Shown: positions 33,022 to 43,195 of the stretch, piece by piece
Layout: each line of letters begins with the position of its first letter
How positions within the stretch are numbered: position 1 is the stretch's first letter
Position numbers and translations under genes: made by a program
Notes under the pieces: model-generated
Databases searched by the model: none
Told to the model about the DNA's origin: nothing
The model's input: only the letters and a program-made list of their open reading frames with translations
From: BRH-c54 sp965284565
GTDB taxonomy: Bacteria > Bacteroidota > Bacteroidia > Flavobacteriales_E > Vicingaceae
Assembly (NCBI GenBank): GCA_965284565.1
Contig: OZ260100.1
Coordinates: 2,852,001-2,916,000, forward strand
DNA: 64,000 bases
Direction: 5' to 3'

Positions 33022-36000
33022 TTAATCATTCGCTGTTTGTTTTTTAGTTCTTCTTTGAAAAAGACTATAAAAAGATCTAAAAAACTCGCCAATAGTATCA
33101 AACTCTTCTTTATAAGAAATACCCACACCCTGTGTATAAGGACTATTTATTTCCAACAACGAAAACTGATTGGATTTATTAAATGCTTTTACCCTTAGCT
33201 TTCCGTCTTTTGAGATTTTATACTCCAACACCACATCACCAATAAGGTTATTCGTATTTTGATTTGCTGTAGAACCATTTTGCCTATCGGCAATTCCGAA
33301 GTTAGAATCTATAATTAACCTATCGTTTAGTAATTGTGTAGAAAGTGCCACTTCAAACTCTTGTGGAGAAATTTCATCTCCAGGACGATAATTTACACCT
33401 ATATCAAACTCATTACTAATTTTAGAGAGCCAATTACTTAATTGATTTGATAACAGTTCACTTGTAGCTGTTTTTTCAAGACCTGCGTTACCTGCAACAC
33501 CGTCTGCTCCTGGTGGTGGTAAAAACCTGTTTAGTACTAATAAAGAAAATACTTGTCGGTTAAGCTCCTGAATATTTTCTTCCTGACTACTTACATATAA
33601 CACGCTTTTAACCTTACTCTTAGTATCTTCATCTGCTGTAGGCAAAACAATATCAAAGTTAATGTCTGGTGCTAATAAAGAATTTTTCATGTGCAATACT
33701 AAGTCAACTGGAATTCTTTTTTTCAGCACATCAGAAGTATCTATATTCATTAACAAATCATACAATCTTGCTCTTGTTCTGTAAGATGCACTAACATCTA
33801 GTTGCGCGTCTAATGGATCTCCATTCCATTTAATAATACCTCCTTCGAGTAGGTTAAATCTTTTGTTAATTACATTTTGAAGTGTAAATAAGTAATCTCC
33901 ACTTTTAACAACATAATCACCAAAAATAGAAAAATCTCCAGCTGAATTAATTTCTAATTTTAAATTACCATTCCCTCTACTTTTCATGATGTCTCCAATT
34001 TTTTCATCAAAAATCAGCCTTACTTCTGCATCATCAGTAACCTTTAAATCAAAACTCATAAAAAAGTTTGATAAATCTACTTCTTCTTCTTCAACTTTAT
34101 TAGCTAAAACGGAAGAATCTATTTTAGTAACAAAAGTAATGTAACTATTTTCTTCAATTTCTTCATTACCATCAAGTGGTATATTAAATATGGTGTTTTT
34201 TGATGTGGTGATGTTTGCTTCTATTCCTGTTTTAGAGGTATATTGATCATAATTAATCCCAACAACACCGCTAGCAAAAGCAATTCCGTAATAATCGGGA
34301 TTATCTAGTCTGTTTGTATTTAGCACCATAAAATCTTCTAAACGCATGCCTAAATCGAAACTGAAGTTTTTAAAGTTATCATGAAACAAGGTTGCTGTAC
34401 CAAAGGCTTTATTTTTTCTTTCATCCAAAAAAAGTGCATTATCAAACGCAATCATATCAGGAGTAACGTTTATTAAAAGTGATGGTACATTGTATTTAGT
34501 TTTTAAGTAATTAACCGTTCCACTTGTACCTATAAGGCTAATTTTACCTTCTAATTCAGGAGCTTTCATACTTCCTTTAACCTTAATGTTAGCAGTAGCT
34601 TTGCCATCTAAATCGGTTACATAATCTTTTACATAAGCATCTAAAATACTAAGTTCGGTTTGGTTTAAGGTTATTAAAAAATCTAAATTGTCTTCAACAG
34701 ATTTATTTGGATAATAATTTCCATACACTATAATAGAAGGCATTCTTTCGTTAAAGAATTTTGCATCAACATTTAGGGCTTCTTTTTCGGTTATCCATTT
34801 AGATTTTATGTTTCCTTGACCGATTAAATAATCGTTTAACTTAAAATTATTTATGTTTAAATCGGAGGTAAATAATAGTTCGTTGTTTAATTTTTTTAGT
34901 GAAGCTACTCCATTAAATACGCCTTCTAATTTAGCTACATTTTTAGGAATTAATGACTTAAATAATCCTAAATTAAAATTTTCGAACATTACATCCATTT
35001 GTTGTTTACTATTGTCGTCACTAATAGTTCCATCCACTACTAATTTTTGATTTTCATTAGCAAACCTAAAGTTAGCTATACCTATGCTATTAGAATCTAT
35101 AACAATTCTATTTCCTTCGGACAGTTGCCACTGTAAATTATCTAAATAAATAAAAGCATTACTAAAACTACTGGTAATTTGTTCTGTTTGGAAATAGGTA
35201 ATGTTATTTAAAGATGCGTCTAAAGGTCTTCCGCTTAATGAATCGTTTAACCAAGTTATGTCTGTAATTAAGCTATCTTGTCGTAATAATCCTTTAAGTT
35301 TAAAATCATTCATAAACAAGCTATCTACATTAAATACCAATACTTTTTCAATATCAACATCTACTTGCAACTGAGTATTGTTTGCTTTTCCGCTTAGGTT
35401 TATAGCTTCAAATTTATTTCCATAAGCTTTTACACTATCTGCTGTTCCAGTAACAACCAAATGGTTGGCTTCAGAATTATACTCTCCAACTACACTTGTG
35501 TTCGGACCAAATCTTATGTCATTAAAAAACAATTTGGTTAAAATGTCTGTATTTAAAATAGTGGCACTAAAATTAAAATTGTTAGTTACTTTTTGTGGTG
35601 TATAAATTTCTTTGTTTTGAGAAGGCAAATAAGTATAAATCAAGTTGTTTACAACAGCCCTAAAGTCGGTAAATTGGTAATTTCCACTTACTTCCATAGT
35701 AGCAAAATCTGAATTTAACTGAATAGTTTTTGAACCATTAGTTTTAGTAGCCTTTAGGTAGGTGTTCGGAATAAAAATAGTATCTAGTTTATCAATATAA
35801 TTGGTGTTGTGCATTTCAATTTCGCCAACAATATTATCTATGTTGCTTCCTATTAAATCTATTTTAACATCTGTAGAAAAGCGAGTATTCATTTTTTCTT
35901 TCGTCTCTATAAAATTTAGCTTAGCTAGTTTGGCTTCTTTTATTTCAGATACAAACTGTAAATGAGGCAACTCTCCTGAAAAATCTACATTTCCGTTAAA

Positions 36001-37491
36001 ATTAAAGGTTAAATTTTCGTCTTTTACATCCAAAAAACCTTCAAAAATTTCATTTTTAAATTTTCCATCCACTTTTATATTGGTATAAGGATATCCTTTA
36101 AGTTCAATTTGATTTATATTCCCTGTTAGTTTGGCATTAATATCTTTCAGCGAAAATCCACTTCCTACTATTTTAGTGTTTAACGCTATTTTTCCAATCT
36201 GATTTTGTGCCTCAAAAAACTTTCCTAAATGAAAACTACGGGTACTTATTTTTCCTGAATAAAACGTTTTATCTGGTTTCATCTTTAAAGCTAAATCGGT
36301 ATGGATATTTCCTAAAGCGGTACTAAAGTTTCCGTAAGCAACAAAATCGTTTAAAAAACCTGATACTTTACCTTTAAAATTAATATTTCCAAGGTGTTTC
36401 AAGTTGTCTGGTAGTTGTAAAAATGTTTCACTAACAAAAGGATATAAAGGGATTTGTTCTAATCTGTTTTTAGAAGTAATTAAAGATTTTATATCTAGGT
36501 AAATAAAAATCTCTTCCGTCTTTGGGATGCCACTAATATCAGTATTTCCACTAAAATAAGTGCCGTCATCAGTTGTTATGGAAAGGTTTCTTCCTTTTAA
36601 TTTATCTATTCTTCCTCTTACATCCCCATCTAACATAACATATTTGTTTAAACAATCTAATTCTTTGGTAAAAAAACAGATGTCTCTAAAACTTACTTTA
36701 GATGAATCAAAATGTGATTCTATATCAACATTGGTAATAAATTCAGATAAATCGGCAAAGCTATCTGTTGCAAAAGCTACATCGCCATTTATAACAGAAT
36801 TAGGAGTCTTTAATAACATTTTTTCTGCATAAATTCCTTTATCAGAAATAGCAAAATTGGTAGTTAAATCGTCTAACTGAAAACCAGATTTCTCATAAAA
36901 ACTCATGTTGTAAATTTCAGTTGCTACACCATTAGGGATAAAATTTATTTCTTTCAACTTTGTGCTTAAGTAAGTAATTTCAACATGTTGATAATCTACT
37001 CCGTACCCAACTGGTTCTACTCTATTATTGTGATAAATAAATTTACCTTTTGTGATGTCAACATCATTAAATTTAACTTCCCATTTTAAAGCTGTTGTAT
37101 CTTTAGGTTCGTTTGTTGAAAAATAATCAACTATAAAAAATAAATTATTACGCACACTATCTTGATGATGATGTAAGTTAAAAAATGGTTCTTTTAAAGT
37201 GATGGACTTAATATCAATTTTGTTATTTCCTAATGAAAACACACCAATTTTAGCTTCAATTTCGTTGGCATAAAAAAGGGTATCGTTTTGCAAATCTTCA
37301 ACATATAATTGATTAATTTTTAAATTATTAAAGAATGAAACTTGAACATTTTCAACACTAATAGTAGTGTTTAATTCTTTTGATAAATGATTCAGGTATT
37401 TTTTTACTAAAAAAGTTTGAAATGCATTGTTATAAACCGTCAATGAAAGAAAAACAGCTACCAGCACAACAAATGCTGCAATAAATAACAT
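33022..37491 (-). CDS. tamB: TamB-like translocation/assembly module protein
   Basis: 1489 residues. One N-terminal membrane anchor (LFIAAFVVLVAVFLSLTVYN) is followed by a very long beta-helical AsmA/TamB body and a DUF490-type C-terminal region (about 1030-1470). Near the end are RIPVDLVLHMKNSLLAPDINFDI-like and LNRQVFSLLVLNRFLPP segments typical of the family. TamB-like proteins span the periplasm and move lipids or help outer-membrane protein assembly. It is divergent from tsaD, an arrangement familiar in Bacteroidota. No TamA/BamA gene is adjacent. Confidence 0.88.
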   Translation of the reverse strand: MLFIAAFVVLVAVFLSLTVYNNAFQTFLVKKYLNHLSKELNTTISVENVQVSFFNNLKINQLYVEDLQNDTLFYANEIEAKIGVFSLGNNKIDIKSITLKEPFFNLHHHQDSVRNNLFFIVDYFSTNEPKDTTALKWEVKFNDVDITKGKFIYHNNRVEPVGYGVDYQHVEITYLSTKLKEINFIPNGVATEIYNMSFYEKSGFQLDDLTTNFAISDKGIYAEKMLLKTPNSVINGDVAFATDSFADLSEFITNVDIESHFDSSKVSFRDICFFTKELDCLNKYVMLDGDVRGRIDKLKGRNLSITTDDGTYFSGNTDISGIPKTEEIFIYLDIKSLITSKNRLEQIPLYPFVSETFLQLPDNLKHLGNINFKGKVSGFLNDFVAYGNFSTALGNIHTDLALKMKPDKTFYSGKISTRSFHLGKFFEAQNQIGKIALNTKIVGSGFSLKDINAKLTGNINQIELKGYPYTNIKVDGKFKNEIFEGFLDVKDENLTFNFNGNVDFSGELPHLQFVSEIKEAKLAKLNFIETKEKMNTRFSTDVKIDLIGSNIDNIVGEIEMHNTNYIDKLDTIFIPNTYLKATKTNGSKTIQLNSDFATMEVSGNYQFTDFRAVVNNLIYTYLPSQNKEIYTPQKVTNNFNFSATILNTDILTKLFFNDIRFGPNTSVVGEYNSEANHLVVTGTADSVKAYGNKFEAINLSGKANNTQLQVDVDIEKVLVFNVDSLFMNDFKLKGLLRQDSLITDITWLNDSLSGRPLDASLNNITYFQTEQITSSFSNAFIYLDNLQWQLSEGNRIVIDSNSIGIANFRFANENQKLVVDGTISDDNSKQQMDVMFENFNLGLFKSLIPKNVAKLEGVFNGVASLKKLNNELLFTSDLNINNFKLNDYLIGQGNIKSKWITEKEALNVDAKFFNERMPSIIVYGNYYPNKSVEDNLDFLITLNQTELSILDAYVKDYVTDLDGKATANIKVKGSMKAPELEGKISLIGTSGTVNYLKTKYNVPSLLINVTPDMIAFDNALFLDERKNKAFGTATLFHDNFKNFSFDLGMRLEDFMVLNTNRLDNPDYYGIAFASGVVGINYDQYTSKTGIEANITTSKNTIFNIPLDGNEEIEENSYITFVTKIDSSVLANKVEEEEVDLSNFFMSFDLKVTDDAEVRLIFDEKIGDIMKSRGNGNLKLEINSAGDFSIFGDYVVKSGDYLFTLQNVINKRFNLLEGGIIKWNGDPLDAQLDVSASYRTRARLYDLLMNIDTSDVLKKRIPVDLVLHMKNSLLAPDINFDIVLPTADEDTKSKVKSVLYVSSQEENIQELNRQVFSLLVLNRFLPPPGADGVAGNAGLEKTATSELLSNQLSNWLSKISNEFDIGVNYRPGDEISPQEFEVALSTQLLNDRLIIDSNFGIADRQNGSTANQNTNNLIGDVVLEYKISKDGKLRVKAFNKSNQFSLLEINSPYTQGVGISYKEEFDTIGEFFRSFYSLFQRRTKKQTAND

Positions 37492-37537
37492 TATTTTATT
37501 TCTTTTTTTGATAGTTTTGAACTTTATTTTGAGACCT

Positions 37538-37545
37538 CAAAAATA
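37538..37545 (-). promoter_or_regulatory. -7 promoter box of tamB
   Basis: TATTTTTG on the minus strand in the 60-bp gap to tsaD. Predicted start about 40 bases before the tamB ATG. Confidence 0.4.
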
Positions 37546-37551
37546 CATTTA

Positions 37552-38577
37552 ATGCATCAATCTTCCATTATAATTTTAGGAATAGAATCATCATGTGATG
37601 ATACTGCTGCTGCTGTAATCTCCGATGGCAAAGTCCTTGCCAACATAATAGCCAACCAAGAAGTACACAAAAAATATGGTGGCGTAGTTCCCGAGCTTGC
37701 TTCTAGGGCTCATCAGCAAAACATTGTGCCTGTGGTAGATGCTGCACTTAAAAAAGCTGGTGTAAGTAAAAATGATATTACTGCTGTGGCTTTTACAAAC
37801 GGTCCGGGTTTGTTGGGCTCTTTATTGGTAGGAAGTTCTTTTGCCAAAACCCTTTCAATTGGTTTAGACATTCCCGCAATTGCAGTAAACCACATGCAAG
37901 GACATATTTTAGCTCACTTTATTAAAGAAATTGATGAAGAAAAAGAAATGCCTGAGTTTCCTTTTTTGTGTTTAACCGTTAGTGGCGGACATACCCAAAT
38001 TGTTAGAGTAGATGATTTTTTTAAAATGGAAGTTATTGGCGAAACCATTGATGATGCTGCTGGAGAAGCGTTTGACAAAGTTGCCAAAATGCTCCAACTA
38101 CCCTATCCTGGTGGTCCGTTAGTTGACAAATATGCTAAAGAAGGTAATCCTGATAGATTTTCATTTCCTCATCCTAAAGTAGATGAATTGAATTTTAGTT
38201 TTAGCGGATTAAAAACTTCTGTATTGTACTTTTTACAAAAAGAACTTAAAACTAATCCCGATTTTATTACCGAAAATATAAAAGATATTTGTGCGGGAGT
38301 TCAAAAAACCATAGTTGACATCCTTATCGGGAAATTACTGAAAGCTGTAGAACAAACAAACATTAAGCAAATTGCTATTGCTGGTGGTGTTTCTGCCAAT
38401 TCCGGATTAAGAGCAGCTCTTCAATCTCTCACTGAAAAAGATATAAAAGTATTTATACCAAAATTTGAATACTGCACCGACAATGCCGCTATGATAGCTA
38501 TTACTGGTTATTACAGTTTTTTAGAAAATCATGATTTTTCTAAAAATTACACTCCAAACGCTAGAATGAAACTATAA
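37552..38577 (+). CDS. tsaD: tRNA N6-threonylcarbamoyltransferase TsaD
   Basis: 341 residues. ILGIESSCDDTAAAVI, the metal-binding NHMQGHILAH, SGGHTQIV and the late GGVSANSGLR and CTDNAAMIA are all intact. It transfers threonylcarbamoyl to A37 of ANN-reading tRNAs together with TsaB and TsaE. Essential and chromosomal. Divergent from tamB. Confidence 0.96.
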   Translation: MHQSSIIILGIESSCDDTAAAVISDGKVLANIIANQEVHKKYGGVVPELASRAHQQNIVPVVDAALKKAGVSKNDITAVAFTNGPGLLGSLLVGSSFAKTLSIGLDIPAIAVNHMQGHILAHFIKEIDEEKEMPEFPFLCLTVSGGHTQIVRVDDFFKMEVIGETIDDAAGEAFDKVAKMLQLPYPGGPLVDKYAKEGNPDRFSFPHPKVDELNFSFSGLKTSVLYFLQKELKTNPDFITENIKDICAGVQKTIVDILIGKLLKAVEQTNIKQIAIAGGVSANSGLRAALQSLTEKDIKVFIPKFEYCTDNAAMIAITGYYSFLENHDFSKNYTPNARMKL

Positions 38578-38625
38578 ATTGCTTATTTTTATCGACAAAA
38601 TTTACCTAACTAATATTTAACCTTT

Positions 38626-39012
38626 TTGGTAGCAGTCGATTATATAGAAACAGAATCAGCCGTTTTAGAGCTAAGAGATAATTATTTATTTATAGCGTTT
38701 AAAGATGACTCAGTTGTAGAACTAGAACATGTTGTAGCCAATAAAGAAGCTCGAGAAAAACTTCAACAAGGAAAAAAAATGTTGGTACTCGGAGACATCC
38801 GTAAAATATGGCACATTTCAAAAGAAGCCCAAGATTATCTGGCATGCAAAGAAGTTACCGACTTAAATATTGCTATGGCTATTTTAACAAAATCAATGAC
38901 CACTGTTTTGTTAGCTAATTTTTTCATCAAATTTAAAAAACCAGCTACCCCAACCAGAATGTTTAAAAATGAAGAAAAAGCCATAAAATGGTTGCTATCG
39001 TTTAAACAGTAA
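38626..39012 (+). CDS. STAS-like hypothetical protein
   Basis: 128 residues, soluble. The pattern DNYLFIAFKDDSVVELEHV...EKLQQGKKMLVLGDIRKIWHIS...FFIKFKKPATPTRMF resembles the SpoIIAA/STAS-like proteins (DUF7793 type) common in Bacteroidota. The only fitting start is a TTG at 38626 behind an in-frame stop at 38611. Function unknown. It follows tsaD by 48 bases and may share its transcript. Confidence 0.65.
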   Translation: MVAVDYIETESAVLELRDNYLFIAFKDDSVVELEHVVANKEAREKLQQGKKMLVLGDIRKIWHISKEAQDYLACKEVTDLNIAMAILTKSMTTVLLANFFIKFKKPATPTRMFKNEEKAIKWLLSFKQ

Positions 39013-39130
39013 TTTTTTTCTTGCTTCAGTAATTATCCTCAACAACAAGTTATCAAAATGTATTAACAACTATTGAATTAAAATCATTTTTAATCGACTT
39101 TTGTATTTCATAACTTTAATAGAAAAAAAC

Positions 39131-39955
39131 ATGCAGCAATATTTAACTTTATTAGATCATATTTTAAAAAATGGTGTGCAAAAAGGCGACAGAACCGGAA
39201 CAGGAACCTTAAGTTGTTTTGGCTACCAAGTGCGATTTGATTTAAGTGAAGGCTTTCCATGTTTAACCACTAAAAAACTACATTTAAAATCTATTATCCA
39301 TGAACTACTTTGGTTTATTAAAGGCGATACCAATATTACTTACCTAAAAGAAAATGGTGTAAATATATGGAACGGTTGGGCAAATGAAAATGGTGATTTA
39401 GGACCTGTTTATGGTTACCAATGGAGAAATTGGAATGGAGAAGGAATTGATCAACTTTCTGACTTAATTGAGCAAATTAAAACCAACCCTAACAGTAGAA
39501 GATTAATGATTTCGGCATGGAATCCAAGTGTTTTGCCTGATACAACTGTTTCTTTTGCAGAGAATGTTGCTAATGGAAAAGCCGCTCTTCCTCCTTGTCA
39601 TGCTTTTTTTCAGTTTTATGTTGCTAATGGAAAACTATCTTGCCAACTTTACCAACGAAGTGCAGATACTTTTTTAGGCGTACCTTTTAATATTGCTTCT
39701 TACGCTCTATTTACTATGATGATTGCTCAGGTTTGCGATTTAGAACCTGGAGAATTTGTGCATACATTTGGCGATGTTCACTTATATAACAACCATATAG
39801 AACAAGCTCAACTTCAACTGCAAAGAGCTCCCAAAAAGTTACCTACCATGAAAATCAATCCAAACATTAAAAATATTTTTGATTTTACCTATGATGATTT
39901 TGAATTGGTAAACTACGATCCGCACCCACATATAAAAGCTGAAGTTTCTTTATAA
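39131..39955 (+). CDS. thyA: thymidylate synthase
   Basis: 274 residues from the ATG at 39131 (a TTG at 39101 is less likely). KGDRTGTGTLS binds phosphate, LPPCHAFFQFYV contains the catalytic Cys, and YQRSADTFLGVPFNIASYA is the dUMP/folate-binding segment. It methylates dUMP to dTMP with methylene-tetrahydrofolate. Length is close to the E. coli enzyme. Confidence 0.96.
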   Translation: MQQYLTLLDHILKNGVQKGDRTGTGTLSCFGYQVRFDLSEGFPCLTTKKLHLKSIIHELLWFIKGDTNITYLKENGVNIWNGWANENGDLGPVYGYQWRNWNGEGIDQLSDLIEQIKTNPNSRRLMISAWNPSVLPDTTVSFAENVANGKAALPPCHAFFQFYVANGKLSCQLYQRSADTFLGVPFNIASYALFTMMIAQVCDLEPGEFVHTFGDVHLYNNHIEQAQLQLQRAPKKLPTMKINPNIKNIFDFTYDDFELVNYDPHPHIKAEVSL

Positions 39956-40032
39956 TTTTAACCGCTACTTAGCATAAAAGTAGTGAGTTTTAATTATTTT
40001 TGGAAAATACAGACTAATTGCTGTTTTCATTT

Positions 40033-41232
40033 ATGACTATACCTATTATCATATCTTTATGTGCTTTAATTATTATAGCTTACCTGTTCGACCTTAGTGC
40101 ACCAAAAACCAAAATCCCCTCTGTAATTTTACTGCTTACCTTAGGTTGGGCGGCAAAGCAACTACTCAACTTTTTAGATATTACCTTACCCGATTTAAAT
40201 TCATTACTTCCTATTTTTGGTACTATAGGTTTAATTTTAATTGTTTTAGAAGGTTCTTTAGAATTGGAATTTAAAAAGTCTAATTACCCATTAATAAAAA
40301 AGTCTGTTTTTGCATCGCTTATTCAAACCGTTGGATTGAGTTTTATTTTAGCTTACGCTTTTTATTACTTTGGAGATTATTCTTATAAAGATAGCTTATT
40401 AAATGCCATTCCGCTTTCCATAATAAGCAGTGCTATTGCTATACCTAGCGTAAAAAACATTACCAAATCGAGTAAAGAATTTATTATTTACGAAAGTAGT
40501 TTATCTGATATTTTTGGAGTAATCTTTTTCGATTTTATAGCTCTAAATGAAAATATAAATGCAGCTGCTTTTGGCAGTTTTGCCATGCAAATTCTTTTAA
40601 TAATTGTTATTTCATTTGTTGCAACACTTGGCTTGGCGTTTCTTTTAAGCAAAATTAAAAACCACACTAAGTTTGTTCCCATCATTATTATGATTATAAC
40701 TATTTATGCTGTATCTAAAATGTTCCACCTGCCGGCATTAATATTTATTTTACTATTCGGAATATTTTTAGGAAACTTAGATGAATTGAAACACATTAAA
40801 TGGATTAGAAAAGCTAAACCAGACAAACTTAATACAGAGGTTATGAAATTTAAAGAAATAGTTATGGAAGGAACTTTTCTTATTAGAACTATATTTTTTA
40901 TGCTTTTTGGTTATTTAATGAATACTGCCGAAATAATTAACCAAGAATCTTTATTATGGTCGGGAGCTATAGTTGGTGCAATTTTTATCTTCAGGTTTAT
41001 TCAACTTCAGTTTTCTAAATTACCGCTACGTCCTTTACTTTTAATTGCTCCTCGTGGACTTATTACCATACTTTTATTCTTAACCATTGCTCCAGAACAA
41101 ACTATAGGGTTAGTCAATAAACCATTAATTATTCAAGTCATCATACTTACTTCTTTTATTATGATGTTGGGCTTAATTACCAACAAAAGAGAGAAAAAAC
41201 AAGAGCAAGCACTTCCTCAAGAAAATGAATAA
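40033..41232 (+). CDS. cation:proton antiporter (CPA family)
   Basis: 399 residues from the ATG at 40033. About eleven hydrophobic helices. FGTIGLILIVLEGSLELEF and AIPLSIISSAIAIPSV, then YESSLSDIFGVIFFDFIAL, match the monovalent cation:proton antiporter (NhaP/KefB-like) core, the latter carrying the conserved acidic residue. The usual double Asp is not obvious, so ion specificity is open. Its stop overlaps the next gene by eight bases. Confidence 0.8.
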   Translation: MTIPIIISLCALIIIAYLFDLSAPKTKIPSVILLLTLGWAAKQLLNFLDITLPDLNSLLPIFGTIGLILIVLEGSLELEFKKSNYPLIKKSVFASLIQTVGLSFILAYAFYYFGDYSYKDSLLNAIPLSIISSAIAIPSVKNITKSSKEFIIYESSLSDIFGVIFFDFIALNENINAAAFGSFAMQILLIIVISFVATLGLAFLLSKIKNHTKFVPIIIMIITIYAVSKMFHLPALIFILLFGIFLGNLDELKHIKWIRKAKPDKLNTEVMKFKEIVMEGTFLIRTIFFMLFGYLMNTAEIINQESLLWSGAIVGAIFIFRFIQLQFSKLPLRPLLLIAPRGLITILLFLTIAPEQTIGLVNKPLIIQVIILTSFIMMLGLITNKREKKQEQALPQENE

Positions 41233-41827
41233 ACACCTAACACTAATTATCTTATTCTTTATCGGATTAATATGGTCGGGCATACAGCCGTTTGATTATT
41301 TTACTTGGGGTTTGGAGGTTTTTCCAGCAGTTTTAGGAATCATTATTTTAATTTTTACTTTTAAACAATTTCAATTTACCTTCCTAACCTATTGTTTTAT
41401 CTTACTGCATAGCATTATTTTATTTGTTGGCGGACATTATACATACGCTGAAGTTCCTTTGTTTGATTGGATTAAAGAAGTTTTTGACTTATCTCGCAAC
41501 AATTACGATAAAGTCGGGCATTTTGCTCAAGGTTTTATTCCTGCAATGATAGTAAGAGAACTATTTGTTAGAAAAAACATTGTACCAATCAAAAAGTGGT
41601 TAAACTTTATTGTGGTAAGTATTTGTTTAAGCTTTAGTGCTGTTTACGAATTTTTAGAATGGTGGGTAGCATTGTTCTCTGGCGAAAATGCGGATGCTTT
41701 TTTAGGCACACAAGGTTATGTTTGGGATACACAATCGGATATGTTTTATGCAACTATTGGGGCTATTACTATGTTAGTTCTTTTATCTAAAGTACAAGAC
41801 AACAACATTTCTAAATTGAGCGTTTAA
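41225..41827 (+). CDS. DUF2238 (YjdF-like) membrane protein
   Basis: 200 residues with about six membrane helices. FDLSRNNYDKVGHFAQGFIPAMIVREL and YEFLEWWVALFSGENADAFLGTQGYVWDTQSDM are the hallmark DUF2238/YjdF segments, with conserved acidic and His residues. Function unknown. Its start overlaps the antiporter gene by eight bases, so the two are translated together. Confidence 0.85.
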   Translation: MNKHLTLIILFFIGLIWSGIQPFDYFTWGLEVFPAVLGIIILIFTFKQFQFTFLTYCFILLHSIILFVGGHYTYAEVPLFDWIKEVFDLSRNNYDKVGHFAQGFIPAMIVRELFVRKNIVPIKKWLNFIVVSICLSFSAVYEFLEWWVALFSGENADAFLGTQGYVWDTQSDMFYATIGAITMLVLLSKVQDNNISKLSV

Positions 41828-41894
41828 AATCTTTTTTTCTTGTAGGCATTATGCTTAATTTTGGTTTAATAATTACGATTTAAAAACAACTATT

Positions 41895-43145
41895 ATGAAT
41901 ACAATGACGGAAAACAAGCTATCTTCAAAAGCGGCAATGGAATTAGAAAATGAACATGGAGCTCACAACTACCATCCTTTACCTGTTGTGTTAGCCAAAG
42001 GAGAAGGCGTATTTGTTTGGGATGTGGAAGGAAAAAAATATTACGATTTTTTGTCAGCATACTCTGCTGTTAACCAAGGACATTGTCATCCAAAAATTAT
42101 TAACGCACTTACCGAACAAGCAAAAGAACTTACCTTAACTTCTAGAGCTTTTTATAATGATACCTTAGGTATTTACGAAAAATATGTAACTGAATTTTTT
42201 GGTTTCGACAAAGTATTACCAATGAACACAGGAGCTGAAGCTGTTGAAACAGCTATTAAACTGTGCAGAAAATGGGGCTACGAAAAGAAAGGGATTGCCG
42301 AAAACAAAGCAAAAATAATTGTTTGTGGTAACAACTTCCACGGAAGAACAACTACCATTATCTCATTTTCTAATGATGAAGATGCAAGAAAAAACTTTGG
42401 TCCTTATACAGAAGGATTTGTGAGCATAGAATACAACAACATAGAAGCATTAATAAAAGTATTAAGAGAAGAAAAAGATGTTGCCGGATTTTTAGTAGAA
42501 CCAATTCAGGGTGAAGCCGGAGTTTATGTTCCTACTGATGGTTACTTAAAACAAGCCAAAGAAGTTTGTGAAGCAAACAATGTGCTTTTTATTGCTGATG
42601 AAGTACAAACGGGTATTGCAAGAACAGGTAAAATTTTAGCATGTGATCATGAAAATGTTAAACCAGATATCTTAATCTTAGGAAAAGCTCTTTCAGGAGG
42701 TGTTTATCCTGTTTCAGCAGTATTAGCTAATAACGATATTATGGAAGTTATTAAACCGGGGCAACATGGTTCAACTTTCGGGGGTAACCCATTAGCTGCA
42801 AAAGTAGCTATTGCTGCTTTAGAAGTAGTTAAAAATGAAAATCTGGCAGAAAATGCTTACCGTTTAGGAGAGCTTTTTAGAACTGAAATGAACAAAGTTA
42901 TTGAGCAAACAGATTTAGTAAGTGCTGTAAGAGGAAAAGGCCTATTAAATGCTATTTTAATTAATGATACAGAAGATAGCTCAACAGCTTGGGATATTTG
43001 TATAAAACTGAGAGATAATGGTTTATTAGCAAAACCTACTCATGGTAACATCATCCGTTTTGCTCCACCTTTAGTAATGAATGAAGAACAATTGTTAGAT
43101 TGTGTAAGCATAATCAAAAAAACATTGTTGGAGTTTAAGAAGTAA
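41895..43145 (+). CDS. rocD: ornithine--oxo-acid aminotransferase
   Basis: 416 residues. Class III aminotransferase with NTGAEAVETAIKLCRKWGY, FHGRTTTIISFS, FIADEVQTGIARTG and the PLP lysine in ILGKALSGGVYPVSA. GAHNYHPLPVVLAKGEGV at the start is typical of ornithine aminotransferase rather than acetylornithine or GABA enzymes. It makes glutamate-5-semialdehyde from ornithine. An ATG three codons in is an alternative start. Confidence 0.93.
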   Translation: MNTMTENKLSSKAAMELENEHGAHNYHPLPVVLAKGEGVFVWDVEGKKYYDFLSAYSAVNQGHCHPKIINALTEQAKELTLTSRAFYNDTLGIYEKYVTEFFGFDKVLPMNTGAEAVETAIKLCRKWGYEKKGIAENKAKIIVCGNNFHGRTTTIISFSNDEDARKNFGPYTEGFVSIEYNNIEALIKVLREEKDVAGFLVEPIQGEAGVYVPTDGYLKQAKEVCEANNVLFIADEVQTGIARTGKILACDHENVKPDILILGKALSGGVYPVSAVLANNDIMEVIKPGQHGSTFGGNPLAAKVAIAALEVVKNENLAENAYRLGELFRTEMNKVIEQTDLVSAVRGKGLLNAILINDTEDSSTAWDICIKLRDNGLLAKPTHGNIIRFAPPLVMNEEQLLDCVSIIKKTLLEFKK

Positions 43146-43152
43146 TTAAAGT

Positions 43153-43195
43153 GTTCCTACTAAGCTTACCCTAAAAAAGTAAGTTTGGTAGGAAC
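43153..43195. terminator. large hairpin between convergent rocD and oxygenase genes
   Basis: GTTCCTACTAAGCTTAC (43153-43169) pairs with GTAAGTTTGGTAGGAAC (43179-43195) at 15 of 17 positions. The right arm and loop cover the last codons and stop of the oxygenase gene. No T run follows on the plus strand, so termination is plausible but not certain. Confidence 0.5.
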
